DNA from: JBEBGV01 sp040081265
GTDB taxonomy: Bacteria > Acidobacteriota > Vicinamibacteria > Vicinamibacterales > UBA2999
Length of the DNA: 64,000 nucleotides
Direction of reading: 5' to 3'
Assembly (NCBI GenBank): GCA_040081265.1
Contig: JBEBGV010000003.1
Location: forward strand, 85,452-149,451
Positions 57,064 to 64,000 of this stretch are shown here, piece after piece. A program made the position numbers and the translations under genes. Within the stretch, counting starts at the first letter, position 1, and every line of letters starts with the position of its first letter. The notes under the pieces were generated by a model that made no database searches, had not been told where the DNA came from, and saw only the letters and a list, made by a program, of their open reading frames with translations.

Positions 57064-58685
57064 CCGACACCGCCGCGCCCCGTCTCACTGTTCGCGATGA
57101 CATCGGGCATCGGGTTGTCCTGATCTCGAAGGTGCCGTTCACCATCGGTCGGGGCGCAGGCCACGATCTGCAGATCGCCGGAACCGACGTCTCGCGCGAT
57201 CACGCCGAGATCGTGGCCTCAGACGACGGGTTCGTCCTGCGTGATCGGACCTCGCGCTATGGAACCTTCGTCAACGGCGTGCGGATAACCGAGCATACGC
57301 TCGGGCACGGCGACCGGGTGGAGTGCGGCCGGAGCGGCGTGTCGTTCGTCTTTCACATGGGAGGCGAAGCCCTGGCAGAGGCGACGGTCAGCTCGGCGGG
57401 TGAGGTGGGGGACCTGCGACAGGTCTCGACGCTGCTGAACCTTCTCCGGCAGATGGGTTCGGAACGCGTCATCGACGAGGTGCTGACCCTGGTCCTCGAC
57501 GCGGCCATCGAAGCCACCGGAGCGGAGCGGGGCTTCATCATGCTCGCTGACGATCGCGGCCTGCTCGACATGAAACTGGCGCGACATGCCGGTCACATCA
57601 CCGTGCCCAGCCAGGGGTTCAACACCAGCCGGAAGATTCCCGAGGAAGTGTTCACGACGGGCGAGACGCGCGTGTTTGCCGACCTGCTCGAGGACGGCAT
57701 GGCCACCGTCCACACCGGCACCATCGCCCTCGGGATTCGGCACGTCCTGTGCACGCCGCTGCGGCTGGTGCGGTACGTCGAAAAAGTTGCAGCTGGCGAG
57801 TCGCGCCGGAACATCGGCGTGTTGTACCTCGACAGCCCTGAGCGCGGGAGGCTCCTGCTGCCCGAGGCGCGGATTGCGCTCGAAGCCCTCGCGGCGGAGG
57901 CGGCCACCGCGATCGAGTACGCCAGGCTGTATCGCGGCGCTCTCGAGAAGGCCAAGGTTGACGATGAGCTGCGGACCGCCTCACGCATCCAGCAGGCCCT
58001 GCTGCCGGAGCCTCGGTACCAAGGTGAGTTCTTCGAAGCCGTGGGCGCGTCGACCCCGAGCCGCGCGATCGGTGGCGACTTCTACGATTACCAGATGCGT
58101 CCCGGCGGCAAGTTCGGGTTCGGTCTCGGGGATGTCACAGGGAAGGGTCCGCCGGCGGCGCTGATGACCTCGCTCGTGCAGGGCATTCTGGCCGCGCAGG
58201 CGTCCACCCCCGCGAGCCCGTCAGAACTGCTGCTGCTCATCAATCGCCTGCTGCTGTCGCGGCGAATCGAGTCGCGGTTCCTGACGCTGTTTCTCGCCAC
58301 CCTCGACCCCGACGGGACGTTTGTCTACAGCAACGCCGGCCAGAACCCGCCGTTCCTGATCACGGCGGGGAACATCATCCGACTCGAGGCCGGTGGCACG
58401 CTGCTCGGCGCGTTTCCGCACGCCACGTTTCCAGAGGAAACGATCCGCCTCACGCCCGGCGACAGCATCGTGATCTTCAGCGACGGCGTCACCGATGCGA
58501 CAAGTGCCGATGGCGTAGAGCTGGGTGACGACAGGCTCGCTGCGGTGATTGATGTGGCATCGGAGGGGACGCCGGACGAGCTGCTCCGCGCCCTCTTCGA
58601 TGCGGTGGACGAGTTCGCCCGCGGCGCCGAACAGCAGGACGACCTGACCGCCGTCGTCGTCCGCTACACAGGTAGTCGTACGTAG
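57060..58685 (+). CDS. FHA-GAF-PP2C (SpoIIE/RsbU-type) protein phosphatase
   Basis: 541 residues from GTG 57060, overlapping the kinase stop by 4 bp. FHA domain about 10-100 (FTIGRGAGHDLQI, VSRDHAEI, YGTFVNGVRI), GAF domain about 130-300 (LDAAIEATGAERGFIML), short coiled coil (ALEKAKVDDELRTASRIQQAL), then PP2C/SpoIIE core with AIGGDFYDY, GDVTGKGPPAALM and IFSDGVTDATSADG. The FHA domain would read phosphothreonine, possibly the partner kinase; the phosphatase may act on a kinase substrate or anti-sigma antagonist (inference). Confidence 0.93.
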   Translation: MTDTAAPRLTVRDDIGHRVVLISKVPFTIGRGAGHDLQIAGTDVSRDHAEIVASDDGFVLRDRTSRYGTFVNGVRITEHTLGHGDRVECGRSGVSFVFHMGGEALAEATVSSAGEVGDLRQVSTLLNLLRQMGSERVIDEVLTLVLDAAIEATGAERGFIMLADDRGLLDMKLARHAGHITVPSQGFNTSRKIPEEVFTTGETRVFADLLEDGMATVHTGTIALGIRHVLCTPLRLVRYVEKVAAGESRRNIGVLYLDSPERGRLLLPEARIALEALAAEAATAIEYARLYRGALEKAKVDDELRTASRIQQALLPEPRYQGEFFEAVGASTPSRAIGGDFYDYQMRPGGKFGFGLGDVTGKGPPAALMTSLVQGILAAQASTPASPSELLLLINRLLLSRRIESRFLTLFLATLDPDGTFVYSNAGQNPPFLITAGNIIRLEAGGTLLGAFPHATFPEETIRLTPGDSIVIFSDGVTDATSADGVELGDDRLAAVIDVASEGTPDELLRALFDAVDEFARGAEQQDDLTAVVVRYTGSRT

Positions 58686-58706
58686 GCCGGGTCCGCAGGA
58701 CCCGGC
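58682..58706 (+). repeat. REP-like palindrome, copy 4
   Basis: GTAG head (58682-58685) with TAG as the stop codon of the PP2C gene, then GCCGGGTCC-GCA-GGACCCGGC (58686-58706). It fills the gap to the convergent prfC stop and may be a two-way terminator. Confidence 0.7.
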
Positions 58707-58707
58707 G

Positions 58708-60315
58708 TTACACCGAATCTTTGAACACGACGTCCGGGTTCTTCTCCATCGTGTAGCGCAATTCCCAGTTCGAATTGAAGAGCAGCGCGTCGCGCCCCAG
58801 GCGATCGACCACCCGCATGACGCCGGACATCGGCAGCTGCATCGACTCCGGTTGCGAGGTGTCAAACCAGCGTGCCGCGACGTGCGGCATCCGATCGATC
58901 GTGCAGGAGATGCCGTATTCAGACGACAGTCGCGCCTGGATGACGTCGAACTGCAGGCTCCCGATGACACCGATGATCGGGTGGCGGATGCCCACCACCG
59001 GGTAGAACAACTGCAGCAGGCCTTCCTCGGCGAGCTGTTCGATTGACTCGTCGAATCGCTTGTGCCGCAACTCGCCTGGCCGGACATAGGCAAACTGCTC
59101 GGCGGGAAACTGGGGAATCGGCGGAAAGCGGACGACTCGTCTGGCGTACAAACTGTCGCCGATGGCGATGCGCCCCGGGTTGACCACCCCCACCACGTCT
59201 CCGGGGAACGCCTCCGGAACGGTCTCGCGATCGCGCCCGAAGAAGCGATAGACCCGGGTCAGCCGGAGCGTCACGCCGGTCCGCGTATTGACGACCGACA
59301 TGTCCTTGCTCAGCCGACCGGAGCACACCCGTACAAACGCGACACGGTCACGATGGCGGGGATTCATGTTCGCCTGAATCTTGAACACGAAGCCCGAGAA
59401 GTCGGGGTCGGTCGGCTCGACGATGTCGTTGTCTTCGGTTGAGCGGGCGCCAGGGCTCGGCGCCAGGCCCAGCAGCGCGTGCAGGAATGGCTCGACGCCG
59501 AAGTCGTTCAGGGCGCTCCCGAAGAAGACCGGCGTCTGCTTCGCCCTCCTGTACTGTTCACGCTCGAAGCGGGTGCCCGCTCCGGCAATGATCTCCACGG
59601 CTTCGATGAGGGCGCGCTGTCGCTTCTCGCCAACGAGCGCCGAAACCTCAGGATCATTCGGCGTGGCGACGAGCACCGGCGCCGTCCGGCGGCCCTTCGC
59701 CTGGCGCTCGTACAGCTGCACGGCGTTGGCCTCGAGGTCGTAGACGCCCTTGAAGTCGGGGCCGTCGCCGAGCGGCCAGTTCATCGGCGCAGCCGACAGG
59801 CCCAGCACCCGTTCGATCTGATCCAGGAGTTCGAACGGATCGAGCGCCGGCTGGTCGAGCTTGTTGATGAAGGTCAGCACGGGCAGGCCGTGGGCACGAC
59901 AGACCTCGAAGAGCTTGAGCGTCTGTGGCTCCACACCCTTGGCGGCGTCGAGCACCATGACCACGCTGTCAACGGCGAGGAGCGTGCGGTAGGTGTCTTC
60001 GCTGAAGTCCTGGTGGCCTGGCGTGTCGAGGAGCGTGACGTGATGACCGTCCAGTTCGAATTCGAGGGCCGCCGCGCTGATGGAGATGCCGCGCTGCTGC
60101 TCCATCTCCATGAAGTCGGACACCGCATGGCGCTGCGTCTTGCTGCCGCGGACGGCCCCGGCCAGCTCGATCGCGCCGGCATAGAGGAGCAGCTTCTCTG
60201 TGAGCGTGGTCTTGCCGGCGTCGGGGTGGGAAATGATGGCGAAGGTGCGTCGGCGCGCGATCTCGCGGCTCAGGACGTCGGTGGCGACGGCCGCCTCGTC
60301 GAACGAAGGGGACAT
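58708..60315 (-). CDS. prfC: Peptide chain release factor 3
   Basis: GTPase that recycles RF1/RF2 after termination. 535 residues. P-loop SHPDAGKTTLTEKLL, RGISISAAALEFEL, LDTPGHQDFSEDTYR and NKLDQPALDPFELL are the RF3 G-motifs; the C-terminal IGSLQFDVIQARLSSEYGI is diagnostic. It lies 4 bp downstream of pepT, in an apparent operon with pepT and the metallo-beta-lactamase-fold gene. Confidence 0.96.
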   Translation of the reverse strand: MSPSFDEAAVATDVLSREIARRRTFAIISHPDAGKTTLTEKLLLYAGAIELAGAVRGSKTQRHAVSDFMEMEQQRGISISAAALEFELDGHHVTLLDTPGHQDFSEDTYRTLLAVDSVVMVLDAAKGVEPQTLKLFEVCRAHGLPVLTFINKLDQPALDPFELLDQIERVLGLSAAPMNWPLGDGPDFKGVYDLEANAVQLYERQAKGRRTAPVLVATPNDPEVSALVGEKRQRALIEAVEIIAGAGTRFEREQYRRAKQTPVFFGSALNDFGVEPFLHALLGLAPSPGARSTEDNDIVEPTDPDFSGFVFKIQANMNPRHRDRVAFVRVCSGRLSKDMSVVNTRTGVTLRLTRVYRFFGRDRETVPEAFPGDVVGVVNPGRIAIGDSLYARRVVRFPPIPQFPAEQFAYVRPGELRHKRFDESIEQLAEEGLLQLFYPVVGIRHPIIGVIGSLQFDVIQARLSSEYGISCTIDRMPHVAARWFDTSQPESMQLPMSGVMRVVDRLGRDALLFNSNWELRYTMEKNPDVVFKDSV

Positions 60316-60319
60316 CCGA

Positions 60320-61573
60320 CTAGGTTACAACGCGTTCTTCCCAGACGCGAGCGAGGTGAACGATTACCTCGACTGCCAGCTCCATGTCCTGGACCGAGAT
60401 CCACTCGAGCCTGGAGTGGAAGTTCTGCTCGCCCGCAAAGATATTGGGCGTGGGCAGGCCCATGAACGACAGGCGTGAGCCATCGGTGCCGCCCCGGATC
60501 GGCCGCTCGTGGATGGTCAGCCCGGCACGACGGAACGCCTCGCGGGCGTTCTCGACCACCGCGGGATGCTGATCGATGACCTCGCGCATGTTGCGATAGC
60601 TCTCTTCGACCACCAGGTCGACGCGCATGTTCCCGAATCGCTCAGCCGTCTGGCGGGCCAGCGTCTCGACCATCGCCTCCTTCTCGGCCAGGCCGCCGGT
60701 GTTGAAGTCACGAATCAGCAGGCGAACCGACGTCTTGTCCACGGCGGCGTCCACGACGTACGGGTGCACGAAGCCTTCGTAGCCTGAGGTCGTTTCCGGC
60801 GACAAGCGGTCCACCGGGAGACGCTGGATGAAGTCAGCGGCTGCCTTGATGGCGTTGACCATCCGTCCCCTGGCGTACCCCGGATGCGTGTTGAAGCCAT
60901 GGAACGTCACGGTCATCGCGTCCGCAGAGAAGCTCTCGCACTCGAGATGTCCTCGGCTTCCGCCGTCCATCGTGTAGGCGAACGCGGCACCAAAGGCCTG
61001 CACGTCGAAGTACTGCGTCCCGTGGCCAACCTCCTCATCCGGGGTGAAGGCGACACGGATGGGTCCGTGCGGAATTTCCGGGTGTGCCAGCAGGTACGCC
61101 GCTGCGGTCATGATTTCGGCCACGCCAGCTTTGTTGTCGGCACCGAGCAGGGTAGTCCCTGACGCGGTGACGATGTCATCGCCGATTCGCTCGCGAAGCG
61201 CCGGCCACTCGCTGGCTCTGAGAACGACGGAGGAGTCGTCTGGAAGCGCGAGATCCTGCCCGGCGTAGCCGCGATGCACGAGCGGCTTCACTCCCGTTCC
61301 ACTCATCTCTGGCGAGGTGTCCACGTGCGCGATGAAGCCGATAGTCGGGACGTTCGGCCTGGGCGATGTTGCCGGAATCGTCGCGGTGACGTAGCCGTAC
61401 TGGTCGATGACGGGAGACTCGGCGCCCATCGCGACCAGTTCGTCTCTGAGCGCGTTCAGCAGAACCAGTTGTTTGGCCGTGCTCGGGTAAGAGGGTGAGC
61501 CTTCTTCCGACTGCGTATCGAACTGTACGTAGCGGAGGAGCCGTTCGAGGACTCCGCTCCCCGCAGTGCTCAT
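60320..61573 (-). CDS. pepT: Tripeptidase (peptidase T)
   Basis: Zinc M20 enzyme removing N-terminal residues from tripeptides. 417 residues, usual length. HVDTSPEMSG (first metal ligand region), LGADNKAGVAEI, TPDEEVGHGTQYFDV and GGTDGSRLSFMGLPTPN with the C-terminal histidine region. Start overlaps the upstream gene stop (ATGA). Confidence 0.95.
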   Translation of the reverse strand: MSTAGSGVLERLLRYVQFDTQSEEGSPSYPSTAKQLVLLNALRDELVAMGAESPVIDQYGYVTATIPATSPRPNVPTIGFIAHVDTSPEMSGTGVKPLVHRGYAGQDLALPDDSSVVLRASEWPALRERIGDDIVTASGTTLLGADNKAGVAEIMTAAAYLLAHPEIPHGPIRVAFTPDEEVGHGTQYFDVQAFGAAFAYTMDGGSRGHLECESFSADAMTVTFHGFNTHPGYARGRMVNAIKAAADFIQRLPVDRLSPETTSGYEGFVHPYVVDAAVDKTSVRLLIRDFNTGGLAEKEAMVETLARQTAERFGNMRVDLVVEESYRNMREVIDQHPAVVENAREAFRRAGLTIHERPIRGGTDGSRLSFMGLPTPNIFAGEQNFHSRLEWISVQDMELAVEVIVHLARVWEERVVT

Positions 61574-62664
61574 CGCCTGGTGAAATTGACCGGCTGGCGC
61601 GGGGTCGGCTTTTTCGGATAAGCCTTTGTGAAGCCTGTGCGCTGGTTGGTGACGACGAAGCTGCCATCGTCCTGCGCGGTCAGCTTGATCGCGAACCCCG
61701 TGGTGCGTCCGTCATCGACGTTGGCGAGGAAGTCGTCGGGGGAGTTTTCGGAACCCTCGTTTGCTGAGAGGTGCAGCTGCCAGAGATCTTCGAGCGAGGT
61801 CTGCTGGCGAATGGCCCGGAAGTGATCAGGCGCACCGCCGTGGTTGTTGCCGGCGCCGTTGTTCATGACCACGACGCGAGGCTGGAGCGCTGCATAGAGG
61901 GCGGGTACGGCCGCGTCGTAGTCACCGTGATGAGGGGTGATGAACACAGACACGCGTCCGATCAGGTTCTTCGGGCAGGCGAGTCTCGTCAACGTGTTGC
62001 CGCTGAGATCGCCAACGTCGAGAAAGCGGAAGGCCCCGAGCTTGAAGAGGACACCGACCGAGCGGTAGTTCTCGGTACCGTCCTCGGGGTGGTTCTCGAG
62101 ACCCGTGCAGGCGCTGTTGGTGTCGCCGCCGTCTCCGAGTGGCGTGGCGATCAGGCCCCCGGCGGCGCTGACGATGTGGGCCTCAACACCCTTGAGCCGA
62201 AGCTCGTCTCCTGGTCGTGCCAGGATGAATCGCCCCTTCTCGCGCACCGGCAGGTAGTTGGCGAAGGTGTTGGCTGCCATCCGGTCCTCGCCGTAGATCG
62301 TACCGAACGGCATGCCGTAGTCGACGAAGGTGTCGATCGGGATGCGCCTGGCCAGTTCGGGAACACCGCCGGCGTGGTCGGGGTGAAAGTGGGTGAGGAC
62401 GAAGTAGTTGATGCGGCTGATGCCGGCTTCTTTTGCGACCGCCAGGATGCGGTTCGGATCGCGATCAGGGGCGACCGGCGGGATGGTGCCGCGTCCCTGA
62501 CGAGGGCCATAGCCGGCGTCGATGAGCACTGATTCCCCAGCCGGCGTGACAATCAGCGTCGCCTGACCACCTTCGGTATCGACGAAGTAGATCTCGAGCG
62601 GCTTGGCGGCAGAGCCGATGAGCGTGCACAGCAGGCACAGGACAGCGGTGGTGACGACTCGCAT
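61570..62664 (-). CDS. Exported metallo-beta-lactamase-fold hydrolase (ComEC-like type)
   Basis: 364 residues from ATG 62664. Signal peptide about 1-20 (VVTTAVLCLLCTLIGSAA), then IYFVDTEGGQATLIVTPAGE and zinc motif THFHPDHAGG (His92, His94, Asp96, His97), later LDVGDLSGNTL and ITPHHGDYDAA. The fold matches the extracellular nuclease-like domain group related to ComEC. Substrate unknown. In-frame codons reach 62772, but ATG 62664 begins the signal peptide. It overlaps pepT by 4 bp. Confidence 0.85.
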   Translation of the reverse strand: MRVVTTAVLCLLCTLIGSAAKPLEIYFVDTEGGQATLIVTPAGESVLIDAGYGPRQGRGTIPPVAPDRDPNRILAVAKEAGISRINYFVLTHFHPDHAGGVPELARRIPIDTFVDYGMPFGTIYGEDRMAANTFANYLPVREKGRFILARPGDELRLKGVEAHIVSAAGGLIATPLGDGGDTNSACTGLENHPEDGTENYRSVGVLFKLGAFRFLDVGDLSGNTLTRLACPKNLIGRVSVFITPHHGDYDAAVPALYAALQPRVVVMNNGAGNNHGGAPDHFRAIRQQTSLEDLWQLHLSANEGSENSPDDFLANVDDGRTTGFAIKLTAQDDGSFVVTNQRTGFTKAYPKKPTPRQPVNFTRR

Positions 62665-62678
62665 CTGAGACGGCCTGA

Positions 62679-62684
62679 ATTCTA
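62679..62684 (-). promoter_or_regulatory. -10-like element TAGAAT of the metallo-beta-lactamase-fold gene
   Basis: TAGAAT on the minus strand, 14 bases before ATG 62664, giving a leader of a few bases. Confidence 0.35.
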
Positions 62685-62706
62685 CCCTCAACGGCCCCAT
62701 GTTTTC

Positions 62707-62734
62707 TGCCCACTGCCCACTGCCCACCGCCCCT
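62707..62734. repeat. Heptamer tandem array, unit TGCCCAC
   Basis: Three exact TGCCCAC units (62707-62727) and one degenerate unit CGCCCCT, between divergent genes. Same 7-bp period as arrays at 4934 and 9021. Confidence 0.75.
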
Positions 62735-62790
62735 GTCGTGTGACCTCCCCTGTCACCACGCACCCCCATCATCGTGGGGGAGGCAGGCAG

Positions 62791-63747
62791 GTGTCTGAGT
62801 CGCTCAATCGGAGGGTCGTCGTGGCAGTGGCTTCTACAGCCCTATTCGACCTCACAGAGGCGGACGCTATATTCCGGGCGGACGGGGTGGGGCAGTATCG
62901 GGCATATCAGCGCGATCACGAGCAGGTTCCCCTGGGTCTGGGCTCGGCGTTTCCCCTCGTTCGGCGTCTTCTGGGCCTCAATCGCCGGCTTCCAGGTGGG
63001 GAGGCTGGCGTCGAGGTCGTGTTGCTCTCGCGCAACGACCCGGACAGCGGGTTGCGGATTCTCAATTCCATCGCAGCCCACGGACTTCCGATGAGCAGAG
63101 CGCTCTTTGTCAGTGGCCGGAGCCCCTATCGCTATGCACAGGCGATGAATGCCAGCCTCTTTCTGTCCACCAATCTGGGCGACGTGCGGGAGGCGCTGTC
63201 GTGCGGTGTTCCTGCTGGCCGCGTGTGCCCGCACGGCGTTGAGGACGATGCTGCTGACAGTGAGTTGCGGATTGCGTTCGATTTTGATGGCGTGCTTGCC
63301 GACGACACGTCGGAGCAGCTCTATCAGTCTGATGGCCTGGAGGTGTTTCAGCGGAACGAACACGACCGCGCCCACGAGCCCCTGGCTGACGGCCCTCTGG
63401 CGCGATTCTGTCGTGAGCTCAGCCAACTGCAGCAGGCCATCGCCCACTCACCATCGGCTGGCGCGGCGGTTCCTCCCATACGCACCTCCATCGTGACCTC
63501 GCGCGGCGCTCCCGCGCATACACGGGTGGTGACGACGCTGCGAAGCTGGGGGATCGCCGTCGATGAGGCGTTCTTTCTCGGAGGGCTGCCGAAGTCGGCG
63601 ACGCTGGCAGAGTTGAAGCCACACATCTTCTTCGACGATCAGCTGCAGCACATCTCCGGCGCCGCTGACTGCACGCCGTGTGCGCATGTGCCGTTTGGCG
63701 TCGCGAATGGTGGCAGCGCAGGATGGACCGCGACCACCCTCCAGTGA
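62791..63747 (+). CDS. 5'-nucleotidase (NT5C1/pfam06189 type)
   Basis: 318 residues from GTG 62791 with a strong GGGGGAGG ribosome-binding site. Family members dephosphorylate nucleoside monophosphates. LFDLTEADAIFRADG, LLSRNDPDSGLRILNSI, LSTNLGDVREAL, the HAD-like FDFDGVLADD (about 164-173) and IFFDDQLQHI are characteristic. CCCCC at 62763-62767 can pair with GGGGG at 62776-62780, partly covering the ribosome-binding site. An earlier ATG at 62740 falls before that site. Confidence 0.85.
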   Translation: MSESLNRRVVVAVASTALFDLTEADAIFRADGVGQYRAYQRDHEQVPLGLGSAFPLVRRLLGLNRRLPGGEAGVEVVLLSRNDPDSGLRILNSIAAHGLPMSRALFVSGRSPYRYAQAMNASLFLSTNLGDVREALSCGVPAGRVCPHGVEDDAADSELRIAFDFDGVLADDTSEQLYQSDGLEVFQRNEHDRAHEPLADGPLARFCRELSQLQQAIAHSPSAGAAVPPIRTSIVTSRGAPAHTRVVTTLRSWGIAVDEAFFLGGLPKSATLAELKPHIFFDDQLQHISGAADCTPCAHVPFGVANGGSAGWTATTLQ

Positions 63748-64000
63748 GTCGTTCTCACTGGGCCTTCTGCGCGGACGATAGCCTGCGGGCGCTCGCAGGC
63801 ATAGCCCGGTCGGCCTATCCCTATGGCGTGGCCGCAGGAGCCGAGCTCTGCAAAGCGCCGGATCCATAAGTCGGGCCGACAGTCAGGCAGGTCCCGCGAG
63901 TGTCTGTTGTGACTCGCTGATAGTGTCCCCTCGGCGACTCGTTAGAAATGTCCCCTAAGCTCGCGATCGTGGAGGTCGCGGTTGGGACGGACAGCAATGA
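63748..64000. other. Right-edge non-coding stretch with hairpin and insertion-sequence-like end
   Basis: 253 bases with no supportable gene. GCCTGCG-GGCGCT-CGCAGGC (63781-63800) is a perfect hairpin after the nucleotidase gene, without T-tract. Beyond 63900 the sequence carries two direct repeats ending in TGTCCCCT and continues to the edge. Confidence 0.5.
63911..63956. mobile_element. Probable terminal repeats of an insertion sequence (edge of element)
   Basis: Two 21-base direct repeats (63911-63931 and 63936-63956) share GACTCG at the left and TGTCCCCT at the right, 16 of 21 bases identical, 25 bases apart. Tandem transposase-binding repeats of this kind occur at IS21-type ends. The transposase gene would lie beyond position 64000, so the family is not proven. 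Confidence 0.45.

Overview
The window is a gene-dense, high-GC bacterial chromosome segment with about 45 protein genes, mostly housekeeping. No tRNA, rRNA, CRISPR array, prophage or complete mobile element is visible. The combination of a carboxypeptidase-regulatory-domain TonB receptor, a Ser/Thr kinase fused to a PD40-type propeller, type III glutamine synthetase, a PEP-CTERM protein and FnIII/Ig surface proteins suggests a soil-type Acidobacteriota, possibly Vicinamibacteria. That placement is inference from gene content; no marker gene was compared.

Layout. 1-2.4 kb (minus): metH, cut by the left edge, behind an ArsR-methyltransferase fusion regulator. 2.6-9 kb (plus): type III glutamine synthetase with a sigma-54-like promoter, a HEAT/DUF349 protein and a DMT exporter. 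9-15.3 kb: arginine decarboxylase (minus), then a thioesterase, threonine synthase and oligoendopeptidase F (plus), then a secreted CAP protein (minus). 15.5-18 kb: a second ArsR-methyltransferase fusion followed by ahcY, so two related regulators each head an operon for one step of the methionine/SAM cycle. 18-26.9 kb: a START-like protein, PlsC-type acyltransferase, asd, TonB receptor, class II photolyase, an 82-residue unknown, a methionine-type aminotransferase and a secreted unknown. 26.9-32.5 kb: RRM protein and gluQ (minus) divergent from aat-clpS-clpA-pdxH, an N-degron operon. 32.5-39.3 kb: AddB/AddA-like recombination nuclease. 39.4-41.5 kb: ferredoxin, ACT-DUF5612 protein, an exported methyltransferase and cytochrome c.

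41.4-52.6 kb is the most distinctive region. Two secreted FnIII/Ig proteins share an identical 19-bp element with GG-N10-GC (sigma-54) spacing. A PEP-CTERM Gly/Pro-rich protein has a similar site. A sigma-54 activator, a PilZ-like protein and a TPR metallopeptidase lie between them, along with adk and an M32 carboxypeptidase. 52.7-63.7 kb: ABC-F ATPase, a coupled Ser/Thr kinase and FHA-GAF-PP2C phosphatase, then prfC, pepT and a secreted metallo-beta-lactamase-fold protein (minus), then a 5'-nucleotidase. The last 100 bases look like the outer end of an insertion sequence.

Two intergenic repeat classes stand out. Four REP-like palindromes begin with the TAG stop codon of the preceding gene. 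Three unrelated arrays share a 7-bp period.
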